DNA of 64,000 nt from an uncultured Oscillibacter sp. Its GTDB lineage: Bacteria > Bacillota > Clostridia > Oscillospirales > Oscillospiraceae. The stretch covers positions 58,203-122,202 of the forward strand of contig CAJTMG010000005.1 in NCBI GenBank assembly GCA_910577405.1, read 5' to 3'. Shown here piece by piece: positions 25,710-34,423 of the stretch. Every line of letters starts with the position of its first letter. Position 1 is the first letter of the stretch. The notes beneath the pieces are model-generated. The model had not been told where the DNA came from. It did no database searches and saw only the letters and a program-made list of their open reading frames with translations. Made by a program: the position numbers and the translations under genes.

Positions 25710-26744
25710 TCACCGGCGCCGTACTTCAGCCCAGGTCCCTGTGCGGTTGGATTCCTCGATAGCGTCCAGTGTCAGGACCACCTCCAGGCCGTCCTCGCCT
25801 GTTACAAAGGGGTCTGTGTCGTCCTCAATACAGCGGATAAACAGGGCGTCGATGTCCGTCAGCAGCGTCTCGCTCTGAGCCGGATTGGAGGGGAAATCAT
25901 AATAGGCCACAGTTCCGTCCACATACTCCACCACTACCGGATGATCCTCCCGATACAGGGTAATCACGCCCTCGGCGCCAAAGAGCTGGGTCAGACGGTC
26001 ATTGCCGCTCATACTGGTCCAGCTGGTCACAATCAGGCCCACCACGCCGCTTTCCATCTCCACAATGGACATAGAGTTATCATCCACTTCAATCGGGGTC
26101 CCGTCCGGCTTGCACTTGGCCAGCGTCGGCGTGTAGGACAGCACCCTCTTGTAACGGGACCCAACGATATAGTGCATCAAATCCACCCGATGGGACCCGA
26201 CGTCGCTCATCACGCCCCGTCCGCTCAAAGCCCGGCTGAAATAAGCGTTGTTCACCCCGTCCACAGAAGCGTATTCAGGCCCCTTGATGCCCAGAAAAGT
26301 CCGGTAAGTCAGCAGCCGTCCGATCTCGCCCCTTTCCAGCAGCTCCTTTGCCTTGATATGGGGCTCGTAACGACGTTGGTTATGAGAAATCATCAGCTTT
26401 TTCCCGGCCTTTTCCGAAGCCGCAATCATCATCCGGGCGTCCTCTGCGCTGGCGGCCATGGGCTTTTCACAAAGGACGTGCTTCCCGGCCTCCAACGCCT
26501 GAACGGTAAGCGCGCAGTGGGATTTTGTCGGCGTACAGACCACCGCCGCGTCAATGGCAGGGTCGGCCAGGGCTTCCTCCAGGCTCCCGTATGCCTTCCC
26601 GCCGTACTTCTCCGCCGTTGCCGCAGCCCGACCCGGCGCGCCGTCGAAAAAGCCGTATACGCAGGCGTCAGGATTCGCGGACAGCGCCGGGATATGCCGC
26701 AGCCCCGCAATGCCGCCGCAGCCAATCATCAGTACGTTTACCAT
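25710..26744 (-). CDS. Gfo/Idh/MocA-family oxidoreductase
   Basis: A 344-aa NAD(P)-dependent dehydrogenase. MIGCGGIAGLRHIPAL at the N-terminus binds the dinucleotide, CEKPMAAS near residue 95 has the catalytic lysine, and DVGSHRVDLMHYIVG carries the conserved His/Asp. The gene starts 18 nt after the stop of the LivF-like gene, so it belongs to the transporter operon and likely acts on the imported compound or its product. Substrate is unknown. Confidence 0.83.
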   Translation of the reverse strand: MVNVLMIGCGGIAGLRHIPALSANPDACVYGFFDGAPGRAAATAEKYGGKAYGSLEEALADPAIDAAVVCTPTKSHCALTVQALEAGKHVLCEKPMAASAEDARMMIAASEKAGKKLMISHNQRRYEPHIKAKELLERGEIGRLLTYRTFLGIKGPEYASVDGVNNAYFSRALSGRGVMSDVGSHRVDLMHYIVGSRYKRVLSYTPTLAKCKPDGTPIEVDDNSMSIVEMESGVVGLIVTSWTSMSGNDRLTQLFGAEGVITLYREDHPVVVEYVDGTVAYYDFPSNPAQSETLLTDIDALFIRCIEDDTDPFVTGEDGLEVVLTLDAIEESNRTGTWAEVRRR

Positions 26745-26762
26745 AGTTGCAAAACCCCTTTC

Positions 26763-27470
26763 TCACATACCCAAATAGGCTTTCTGCACGTCTTCGGATA
26801 CCAGCAGTTCCGCCGCCGTGCCGCTCAGAACAATTTTCCCCGTTTCCAGTACATACGCCCGGTCGGAGATCTTCAAGGCTGCCCGCGCGTTCTGTTCCAC
26901 CAGCAGCACCGTGGTCCCCATATCCCGGATTCTCTGAATCAGCGCAAAGATATCCTTCACAATCAGCGGCGCAAGGCCCATCGACGGCTCATCCAGCATC
27001 AGCAGCCGGGGTTTTCCCATCAGCGCGCGTCCCACCGCAAGCATCTGCTGCTCGCCGCCCGACAGAGTGCCCGCCGCCTGATTTTCCCGTTCCTTCAATC
27101 GGGGGAACAGGTCATAAACAGTCTTCAGCGTCTCCCCATTGACCGCCGGCTTTTGCAGATAGCCCCCCATCAGCAGATTATCCAGCACCGAGAAATCCGG
27201 AAACACCTGCCGGCCCTCCGGGGAGAGCACAATGCCGTTTTTTACTTTCCGCTGGGTTTCCCATTTCGAAATATCCTGCCCGTCAAAGAAAATGCGTCCG
27301 CCGTTCAGTTCCTTCAGGCCCGCGATGGTGTGCATGGTGGTGGTTTTCCCCGCGCCGTTGGCCCCAATCAAGGTGACGATCTCGCCTTCGTTGACCTCAA
27401 AGGAGACGTTGGTCAGCGCCTTGATGCTTCCGTAATTGGACGCCACGTTCTCAAGCTGCAAGAGCGCCAT
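26763..27470 (-). CDS. livF: Liv-type ABC transporter ATPase (LivF family)
   Basis: A 235-aa ATPase subunit. ATG 27470 follows AGGAGGAGG. Walker A GANGAGKTTTM, signature TLSGGEQQMLAVGRALM, Walker B RLLMLDEPSMGLAP and the H-loop region VLLVEQNARAAL are all intact and of LivF type. It overlaps nothing but lies one base from the LivG gene. Family members import branched-chain amino acids, but also urea, amides and aromatic acids. Confidence 0.92.
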   Translation of the reverse strand: MALLQLENVASNYGSIKALTNVSFEVNEGEIVTLIGANGAGKTTTMHTIAGLKELNGGRIFFDGQDISKWETQRKVKNGIVLSPEGRQVFPDFSVLDNLLMGGYLQKPAVNGETLKTVYDLFPRLKERENQAAGTLSGGEQQMLAVGRALMGKPRLLMLDEPSMGLAPLIVKDIFALIQRIRDMGTTVLLVEQNARAALKISDRAYVLETGKIVLSGTAAELLVSEDVQKAYLGM

Positions 27471-27471
27471 A

Positions 27472-28239
27472 TCAGTCCTCCTCCTTTCCAAGGTAGGCTT
27501 CAATCACCTTCGGGTCGTTCCGCACAGCAACCGGGTCGCCCTCTGCCAGCATTTCGCCGTAATTCAGCACATACAGCCGCTCGCACACGTTCATTACAAA
27601 CTTCATGTCGTGTTCAATCAGCAGCACCGTGTACCCCAGGCTTTTGAGCTGCCGGACCATCTCCAGAAGCTCCGACGTTTCCTGTTCGTTCATGCCCGCC
27701 GCCGGTTCGTCCAGCAGGAGCAGTTTCGGATTCGCCGCCATTGCCCGGGCAATCTCCAGACGCCGCTGCTTGCCGTAGGGAAGACTGGTAGCCAAGGCAT
27801 GGCGGTCCTCCCAGAGATTCATCAGCCGCAGGATTTCCTCCGCCCGTTTCACGCAGGCCGCTTCCTCCCGCCGCTTTTTGGGGGTGTGGAAGATAGCGTC
27901 CGCCAGATTCGCGCTGGTATGTCCGTGCATTCCCAGCAGCACGTTATCCAGGGCGCTCATTTTGGGAAACAGCCGGATATTCTGGAACGTCCGCGCAAAT
28001 CCCCGCCGGGCAATTATATAGGGTTTCAGGCCGGTGATATCCTGTCCGTCCAGCTCCACACGGCCCTCTGTCGGCGTATAGATGCCGGTGATAATATTGA
28101 AGAGGGTGGTCTTGCCCGCGCCGTTGGGACCAATGATGCCTACAATCTCGCCGGGTTCAATATGAATGTTGATATCCGACAGAGCACACAGGCCGCCGAA
28201 TTTCTGTGTAACGCCGGTAACCGTCAGAATGCTGCTCAC
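27472..28239 (-). CDS. livG: Liv-type ABC transporter ATPase (LivG family)
   Basis: A 255-aa ATPase, starting at GTG (28239) overlapping the LivM stop as GTGA, with a GGAGGGGGGAGG site. GPNGAGKTTLFN, LPYGKQRRLEIARAMA (the LivG-type signature in place of LSGGQ), LLLLDEPAAGMNEQE and the C-terminal PKVIEAYLG characteristic of LivG are present. It pairs with LivF. Confidence 0.92.
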   Translation of the reverse strand: MSSILTVTGVTQKFGGLCALSDINIHIEPGEIVGIIGPNGAGKTTLFNIITGIYTPTEGRVELDGQDITGLKPYIIARRGFARTFQNIRLFPKMSALDNVLLGMHGHTSANLADAIFHTPKKRREEAACVKRAEEILRLMNLWEDRHALATSLPYGKQRRLEIARAMAANPKLLLLDEPAAGMNEQETSELLEMVRQLKSLGYTVLLIEHDMKFVMNVCERLYVLNYGEMLAEGDPVAVRNDPKVIEAYLGKEED

Positions 28240-29219
28240 TTGTCCTCCCCCCTCCGCTGCATGGACCGCTGTTTGATATACTTGAAATTCACGTTGCCCA
28301 GGATGCCGTCAGGCTTGACCATCATGAGAATGACGATAATCAGGCCATAGACCAGATTCCGGTACTGGGCCAGCCCCCGGATGGTCTCCGGCAGGATGGT
28401 CAGGATAGAAGCGCCCAGAATCGTTCCGGGAATGGACCCCAGCCCACCGAAAATTGCCATGACCAGCATATCCGTAGACGCGGCGCTGGTAAAGCTGGAG
28501 GGATCGATAAAGTTGATATAGTGGGCATAGAACGCGCCTGCCACGCCGACAATCATGGTAGAGATCATAAAGACCATAATCTTATACTTGGTGACGTTCA
28601 CGCCCATGGAAGCCGCGGCCAGGTCGTCGTCCCGGATGGCCATAATCGCGAGCCCCACCCGGGAATGGACAATAGAATGGACAATCAGCGCAGCCAGCAC
28701 CACCAGAACCAGCATGACATAGTAAATCTGCCGGTTGGAGGACAGGTCGATGCCGAAGAAGTTCGGGGAGGGGATAGCGGCGATGCCCAGAGGTCCCCGG
28801 GTCAGGTCCATCCAGTTCATCTCCACCAGCCGGACGATCTCGCCAAAGCCCAGAGTGACCACAGTCAGGAAATAGCCTTTCAGACGCATGGTGGGCAGGG
28901 CGACCAGAAGACTCAGCAGTCCCGCCATAAAAGCCGAAGCTATGATACAAAGCCCCATACCCAGTCCCATCCGGGTGGAGAGAATGGCGGCGGTATAAGC
29001 TCCGATGCCCCAGAATGCCGCCTGTCCCAAAGTCATCAGCCCCAGAAAACCCGTCAGCAGGTTGATGCTCAGGGCAATCATGACGTACATCATGCACACG
29101 GTCATAATCCGCAGCACGTAGGCCGACCGGAACACCCATGGGAACACAATCATCAAGGCCACCAAAAGGACGCCGATTTTTACCATATTCCGGGCAATTG
29201 TCTCAAGAATCCTGTTCAT
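28236..29219 (-). CDS. livM: Liv-type ABC transporter permease (LivM family)
   Basis: A 327-aa membrane protein with eight to ten helices; LNLLTGFLGLMTLGQAAFWGIGAY near residues 55-75 (here ALSINLLTGFLGLMTLGQAA) is the LivM hallmark, and IRDDDLAAASMGVNV is the cytoplasmic coupling loop. AAGGAGG precedes the ATG. Forms the pore with the LivH protein encoded just upstream. Confidence 0.92.
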   Translation of the reverse strand: MNRILETIARNMVKIGVLLVALMIVFPWVFRSAYVLRIMTVCMMYVMIALSINLLTGFLGLMTLGQAAFWGIGAYTAAILSTRMGLGMGLCIIASAFMAGLLSLLVALPTMRLKGYFLTVVTLGFGEIVRLVEMNWMDLTRGPLGIAAIPSPNFFGIDLSSNRQIYYVMLVLVVLAALIVHSIVHSRVGLAIMAIRDDDLAAASMGVNVTKYKIMVFMISTMIVGVAGAFYAHYINFIDPSSFTSAASTDMLVMAIFGGLGSIPGTILGASILTILPETIRGLAQYRNLVYGLIIVILMMVKPDGILGNVNFKYIKQRSMQRRGEDK

Positions 29220-29234
29220 TCCAGCCGCACCTCC

Positions 29235-30113
29235 TTATACCTTGCTGATTTTCTTCTTGCCGAACAGCCCTGCCGGTTTGAAGAGAATCACGAAAATCAG
29301 GATGGCAAACGCAATCGCGTCCCGGTAGCCGGAACTGATGTAGCTGGCCCCCAGGGTTTCAAAGAGGCCCACCAGCAGGCCGCCTACCATAGCTCCCGGA
29401 AGAATGCCCACGCCGCCCAGCACCGCCGACGCCATGGTCTTCATGCCCACGGTAAATCCGGCGTTGATATCGATGGACTGATAGTACATCCCCACCATAG
29501 TCCCCGCCACCGCAGCCAGCATGGAGGAGATGAAGAAGGTGACGGCGATAATGAGATTGACATTGATGCCCATCAGCCGGGCGGCGTCCGCGTTCTGGGC
29601 GGTGCAGCGCATGGCCTTGCCCAGCTTGGTCCGGTAGGTCAGGAAGGACAGCGCGCCCATCAGCACCAGCGCCGCAGCCAGAATCACAAGCTGGCTGGAA
29701 TTTACCGCCGTGTCGCCGATGTAGAACTTCCCGAAGTCAATCATATTGGGGTAGGGCTTGGTTTGACTGCCGAAAAACAGCAGAATCACGTTGTCCACCA
29801 CTGTCGCCACGCCCATGGTAGCAATCAGGCCGGTGAGCTTGGGAGCCTTTTTTGCCCGCAGATGGGAGAGCACAACGCGGTCCATGGCGAAGCCCACCAC
29901 ACCGGTAATCAGGATGCTGAGGATAAACGCCAGGATGAAATGCCCTCCCAGGCCCAGATAGATCATCAGCGTAATATAACCGCCCAGCATATAAATTGAA
30001 CCGTTGGCGAAATTGACCAGCTCCAGCACGCCGAAGACCATCGTGAATCCAATGGCCACCAGCGCATAGGTACTGCCAATCGTCAAGCCGTTCAGGATTT
30101 GTTCCAGCAGCAT
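29235..30113 (-). CDS. livH: Liv-type ABC transporter permease (LivH family)
   Basis: A 292-aa membrane protein. The ATG at 30113 (GGAAGGATGG upstream) was chosen because the longer frame adds 67 hydrophilic residues not seen in the family. The N-terminal LNGLTIGSTYALVAIGFTMV and FANGSIYMLGGY are LivH signatures, and MRCTAQNADAARLMGINV is the coupling loop. It sits between the UroD-family gene and livM. Confidence 0.92.
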   Translation of the reverse strand: MLLEQILNGLTIGSTYALVAIGFTMVFGVLELVNFANGSIYMLGGYITLMIYLGLGGHFILAFILSILITGVVGFAMDRVVLSHLRAKKAPKLTGLIATMGVATVVDNVILLFFGSQTKPYPNMIDFGKFYIGDTAVNSSQLVILAAALVLMGALSFLTYRTKLGKAMRCTAQNADAARLMGINVNLIIAVTFFISSMLAAVAGTMVGMYYQSIDINAGFTVGMKTMASAVLGGVGILPGAMVGGLLVGLFETLGASYISSGYRDAIAFAILIFVILFKPAGLFGKKKISKV

Positions 30114-30202
30114 AGTATTACCATCCTTCCCGTCAGGGCCGCCGGTTCGGGGAAGAAGAAGCGGGACCGGAAAAACCCAGCCCCGGCAGCCCTCTGTTTC
30201 TC

Positions 30203-31255
30203 TTATACAACGCCCTCTTCCAGCACAACCTCCTGCATCAGCGTGAAAACGTATCTGTCCACGTCCAAAGGCAGGGCGCAGCCGGGAGCGAAGATAAACC
30301 GGCTGTCTCCGCATTCTTCCAGAGCGGTCAGCAGGCGGCGGCGCAGTACGTCCTTGATGGCCTCCCGGTCATTGTCCGCGTTGTGGAAGTCATTGTGCTG
30401 GTCGATGCCGCCAATCAGTACCTTGTCCGGGTACATTTCCCGCACGGTCCGGATCGAGGTCAGGCGGGACATATCGCTGATTTTTGTGCAGTTCTCCCAG
30501 TTCAGCGCCTGGATGCCCTCATAGTCCCGGAATTCCTCAAACTTCAGATCCTCGCAGTAGTGAATGTGCAGCATATTGAACCAGGTCCGGTCCTTCACAT
30601 AGCGCATCAGCTCCTTGTCGTATGGGTGGCAGAATTCATCCATCTGGGCTTTGGAAATCAGGCTTCCGCAGGCCCACTGGGTAGAGACAAAGAAGCCGTC
30701 CACTCCCGCTTCAATCATGCGGTCCATCAGCTTTTTATTGGTTTCCAGCAGGGCCTCCAGCGCCTTGTGTACCTCCGCCGGATGCTCCGCCATCATCTGG
30801 AGCGCCGGGCCGGGCACCGTGGAACGCATCATTTCCTGCATCCAGGTCAGCGGCGTGAAGATGGTAGCCAGCACAGGGACCTCACCCTTGTAATGAGCGC
30901 AGACATTCCGGGCAATTTCGATCTCACGCCGGAAAACGGGATTCTCCTCCGGCTCCAGCACTGCCAGCGCCGCAAGGTCCTCCGCCGTGCGCGCCGGGTA
31001 GCGAAGAATCTCGCCGGACCATTCTTTCGGGTCGTTCCGCCAGCGAATTTCCGCGCCATAAGCCTCCGCGAAGTAATGGCCGTTGGACATGAGCTTGACA
31101 AAATCCCAGCCCATATTATCCGTAAAATCGATGGTGGCTTTGGTAAAATCCTTCACACACCGGTCCACCATAGGCATATGCAGCCAGCCGGAAATTCCTG
31201 CCCGGTCCACCGGCCTGCCTTCTGTCATTGCGCGTATCCGTTCTGCTTTTGTCAT
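30203..31255 (-). CDS. Uroporphyrinogen decarboxylase (URO-D) family protein
   Basis: A 350-aa TIM-barrel protein of the URO-D superfamily, which also contains methylcobalamin-dependent methyltransferases (MtaA, MtbA type). HIHYCED around residue 232 and APGCALPLD near the end recall the His/Cys zinc site of the methyltransferase branch, and the typical heme-branch N-terminus is absent. Therefore heme synthesis is unlikely. It lies inside the Liv-type transporter operon, between binding protein and permease genes, which suggests it acts on the imported compound, for example a methylated substrate. No corrinoid protein gene is visible nearby, so this remains unproven. Confidence 0.78.
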   Translation of the reverse strand: MTKAERIRAMTEGRPVDRAGISGWLHMPMVDRCVKDFTKATIDFTDNMGWDFVKLMSNGHYFAEAYGAEIRWRNDPKEWSGEILRYPARTAEDLAALAVLEPEENPVFRREIEIARNVCAHYKGEVPVLATIFTPLTWMQEMMRSTVPGPALQMMAEHPAEVHKALEALLETNKKLMDRMIEAGVDGFFVSTQWACGSLISKAQMDEFCHPYDKELMRYVKDRTWFNMLHIHYCEDLKFEEFRDYEGIQALNWENCTKISDMSRLTSIRTVREMYPDKVLIGGIDQHNDFHNADNDREAIKDVLRRRLLTALEECGDSRFIFAPGCALPLDVDRYVFTLMQEVVLEEGVV

Positions 31256-31279
31256 GAATATCCGGTCCTTCCTTTAGCG

Positions 31280-31324
31280 GAAACCCGGCGTCAGGAAAAA
31301 TCCTGCTTTCCGGCGCCGGGTTTC
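31280..31324 (-). other. GC-rich stem-loop after the binding-protein gene
   Basis: GAAACCCGGCG and CGCCGGGTTTC form an 11-bp perfect stem, with a smaller CAGGA/TCCTG hairpin inside. No T tract follows on the minus strand. Like the stem-loop at 14722-14765 it lies directly downstream of an ABC binding-protein gene. Confidence 0.65.
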
Positions 31325-31356
31325 TGATTTGTTGGGGAAATTTTCTGATTCCTGCT

Positions 31357-32580
31357 TTATTTTGCGATATAGGTCTTGAATTCAGCGTTCTCAACGGTGT
31401 AGGTGTAAACGCCCTTAATCACATTGTTGCCGTTTTCATAGTGCATATCCCGGCCGGAGGTGGCTTCAAAGGGCATGGAGAGCATTTCGGCAACCAAGGC
31501 CTTGGCGTCGCCGGTACCGGCAGTCCTGGCGGCGCGGAGGGCGAGCATGGCGGAGTCGTAAGCGGCAGCGGCAAACCCGTCGCAGGGGGTGTCGGGGTAC
31601 AGTTCGTTGTAGCGGAGTGTGAAGTCGATCAGGACCTGAGAGAAGTCGTTTTCGCCCTCCATGATGGAATTGAGGTAAACGGGAGTAGTGCCCACCAGAA
31701 CGATGCCGTCCGCCTTGCTGCCCGCGATGTCCAGGAACTCCTGCTTGAAGGCGTTGCCGGGTCCTACCAGCTGCACGCCGTCCAGCCCGATGTTGTCAAT
31801 CTGAAGCAGGATGTTGGCAATGTCGTTATACTCGCCGTCGATATAGAGGATATCCGGGGTTGTGCCCTTGATTTTGGAGATAATGGGGGTGAAGTCCTTG
31901 GTCTGCTGAGGAACGAAATTCTCAATAATCACAACTTCTCCGCCCAGACCCTCATAAGTTGTCTTGAGGATTTCCGCGCCGGTAACGCCCAGGTCGGTAT
32001 TCTGGTGCATGATTGCCAGCTTGCCGCCGCCGAACTCGTTATAGAGCAGGGTGGCCGCCGCGGTACGCTCGATGTCCGCGATGGGGGAAATCGGAACCAG
32101 CATATCGCCCATGCCAGGGAAATCGGGGTGGGACGTATTGGGGGAGACCATGGGCATACCGGCCTTCTGGTACACGGGAGCCGCCGCCATGGAAACCGCG
32201 GAGCCGAAGGAGCCGACCACTGCGAAGACATCCTTTTCCTCAATAATCTTATTGGCCAGATTGATTGCCTCTTTCTGGTCGCCCTTATCGTCGTTGATTT
32301 CCAGAATCACGTCCTGACCGTCCAGACCGCCCTCAGCATTGAAGTCGTCCACGGCCATTTTCAGCGCGTTCTGGTAGCTGATCCCGTACTGCATCAGGTT
32401 GCCGGTCAGGGGGATGGACGCGGCCAGGGTGTGTTTGGGATAGAGATCCGAGGTTTCACCGTCGGCGGAAGCGTCAGGGGTGTCGTTGCCGCCGCTAGTC
32501 CCGGAGTCCTGACCGCCGCAGGCCGTCAGCGTGCCGAGAAGCAGCACCGCCATCAGCATCAGAGAGATCCATCTTTTCAT
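31357..32580 (-). CDS. Liv-type ABC transporter substrate-binding lipoprotein
   Basis: A 407-aa receptor. ATG 32580 has GGGAGG upstream. Signal peptide with lipobox LTAC (Cys21), short Gly/Ser/Asp linker, then a periplasmic-binding type 1 domain with IPLTGNLMQYGISYQNALKMAVDD and GGLDGQDVILEINDDKGDQ, typical of the LivJ/amide-binding group. First gene of the importer operon with UroD-family, livH, livM, livG and livF genes. The ligand may well not be a branched-chain amino acid. Confidence 0.88.
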   Translation of the reverse strand: MKRWISLMLMAVLLLGTLTACGGQDSGTSGGNDTPDASADGETSDLYPKHTLAASIPLTGNLMQYGISYQNALKMAVDDFNAEGGLDGQDVILEINDDKGDQKEAINLANKIIEEKDVFAVVGSFGSAVSMAAAPVYQKAGMPMVSPNTSHPDFPGMGDMLVPISPIADIERTAAATLLYNEFGGGKLAIMHQNTDLGVTGAEILKTTYEGLGGEVVIIENFVPQQTKDFTPIISKIKGTTPDILYIDGEYNDIANILLQIDNIGLDGVQLVGPGNAFKQEFLDIAGSKADGIVLVGTTPVYLNSIMEGENDFSQVLIDFTLRYNELYPDTPCDGFAAAAYDSAMLALRAARTAGTGDAKALVAEMLSMPFEATSGRDMHYENGNNVIKGVYTYTVENAEFKTYIAK

Positions 32581-32658
32581 ATTCGTTTTTCCTCCCAAAT
32601 TCAGAATTCTCTATAAATCCCGGAAAAGGGACTTATATGCGTTTAAAAGCAAGGGAAC

Positions 32659-33939
32659 CTAATTGCCAATCATAATATTCAACACTTCCAGGTCGGTTTC
32701 CCGCATACCCTCCCGGCCTAGGCGCGCAACGCTCTGGATGGTTTTCTCCAGCTCGTCCTGCACAATGCCCTCGCCGGTCTGGAAGGCCTCGTTATTCATC
32801 GCCATATAGTGGCCCATCAGCGCGGCGTCCACAGAGGAAGCAATCTTCGCCGCGCAGGAGGGTTTCGCGCCGTCGCAGACGATTCCGGAGACATTGGCCA
32901 GGGTATTGGTAATGGTGGCGGCAATCTGCTCATAGGTCCCGCCCACCAGCCAGGTAATCGCCGTCCCCGCGCCGCAGGCAGCCGAAACCGCGCCGCAGTA
33001 AGCCGAAAGCCGTCCGATGCCGGCCTTCTGATGGATAGCCACCAGATTGCTCACCAGCAGCGCCCGGTAAAGCCGCTCCTGGGAGGCACCCAGCTCCTTC
33101 GCGTACTCGATCACTGGCAGGGAAACGGTCATGCCTTGATTTCCGCTGCCGGAGTTGATGACCACAGGCAGGACACAACCGCTCATACGGGCGTCGGACC
33201 CAGCGGCGGCGGCGGCTTTGGCGCGGGTTTTCACATCGTCGCCGTAGACCCTCCGGAGGGTGCTTCCCACGTTGGCGCCCCAATCGCCGGTCAAGCCCTC
33301 CTGAGAAATGGCGGTATTAAAGGTAATCTGCTGGTCAAGAATAGGAATCAGCTCATCCAGGGGAGTATTTTCGGCGAAATCCAGAATCCCCCGGATGTTC
33401 AGACAGTCGTAATCCGGTTCTGGCTCGCTGCCTGCCGTTTCCTCTGACGCCTTTTCCAGAAGCGCCTCGCCGTTCTTCTCGACCCGCACGATGTTTGTAT
33501 GCTCGTCCCGGATTTCCACCAGCGCCTCGTCAGATCCCACCCCGGCCTTCAGGATAATATGCAGGCCAGCCTCGCCGGGCAGGAGCTTCACTTTGCAGGC
33601 GCCTCCGGCAATCATCTCTCTGGCCCGGGAGATGTCCGTGTCCGTGATGCCCCGCAGGACCTCCAGACGCCGTTCCGGATCGCCGCCGATGGCCCCTGCC
33701 GCCGCCGCTGTCTCGATGCCCTTCATGTCGCCGGTGCCGGGAACCACCACGCCCTTTACGTTCTTGATAATATTGCTGCTGCACTCCACCACGATGCGCT
33801 CCGGAACCCGCCCCAGGGTCTCCCGTGCCGTTGCCGCCGCGTACGCAATGGCAATCGGCTCCGTACAGCCCAGCGCAGGAACCAGTTCCCGCCGCAGAAT
33901 CGCCGTGTATTGCGCCCAGCGTTCCTTCTGTCCGTCCAT
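32659..33939 (-). CDS. L-cysteine desulfidase / L-serine dehydratase-alpha family (UPF0597)
   Basis: A 426-aa cytoplasmic protein of the CdsB/CyuA (YhaM) family, iron-sulfur enzymes that degrade L-cysteine to pyruvate, sulfide and ammonia. Conserved cysteines are in ALGCTEP (about residue 25), SGCVLP, the AYCGAVSAACGAGT segment and the CDGAKPSC pair near residue 350; the SGSGNQGM glycine-rich motif is also present. It lies 78 nt upstream of the transporter operon on the same strand and could be co-transcribed. Family is clear, substrate (cysteine or serine) less so. Confidence 0.83.
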   Translation of the reverse strand: MDGQKERWAQYTAILRRELVPALGCTEPIAIAYAAATARETLGRVPERIVVECSSNIIKNVKGVVVPGTGDMKGIETAAAAGAIGGDPERRLEVLRGITDTDISRAREMIAGGACKVKLLPGEAGLHIILKAGVGSDEALVEIRDEHTNIVRVEKNGEALLEKASEETAGSEPEPDYDCLNIRGILDFAENTPLDELIPILDQQITFNTAISQEGLTGDWGANVGSTLRRVYGDDVKTRAKAAAAAGSDARMSGCVLPVVINSGSGNQGMTVSLPVIEYAKELGASQERLYRALLVSNLVAIHQKAGIGRLSAYCGAVSAACGAGTAITWLVGGTYEQIAATITNTLANVSGIVCDGAKPSCAAKIASSVDAALMGHYMAMNNEAFQTGEGIVQDELEKTIQSVARLGREGMRETDLEVLNIMIGN

Positions 33940-34423
33940 GGCCCCAAGCCCCCTTTTTTTAGATTATGAGATATGAGATAGGACATTTGACCTTGACTGA
34001 AGCAAGATTACTGCCTGTCCCGTTCTCTTTGGAATTTTCGTTTGCAGTTGGTTTTAGTTGCTTTGGAGGATTTGACTTTTCCTCTTTTTTTGCGCCATAT
34101 GTCCAAAAAGACAATATATCTCTGAAAAATCGCTGTTTTTTGTGGAATTCGACTGTTTTCCGAAAATAATTAGTACTTTTTTGCGGGTTTCTATTTTTCT
34201 GCTGACTGTATTATAGCACAGCCCATGTAACAAAATCCTGCTGAATTCCTGCCTTGCCTTCACAAATCTTGTCCTGCCCGCCGGAGAAAGGTTGACGGAC
34301 GACATATTTTTGCTATAATATATAAAAAAGGTACAATCAGGAATCACGCTGAATCAGGACCAGGTATGTTTTGCGGTGTCAGACGTGCCAGGGTGAAACG
34401 GGATTCCAAGGGGGGCTTGCAGA
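33940..34423. other. Divergent intergenic region
   Basis: A 484-bp AT-rich gap between divergent genes. It contains the plus-strand promoter at 34292-34319 and, near its left end, direct TATCTCA repeats on the minus strand that could be promoter-related. No gene recognised. Confidence 0.6.
34292..34319 (+). promoter_or_regulatory. SigA promoter with extended -10 (M20 operon)
   Basis: TTGACG, 16-nt spacer, and TGCTATAAT (TG plus perfect TATAAT), about 100 nt before the first gene. Confidence 0.7.
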
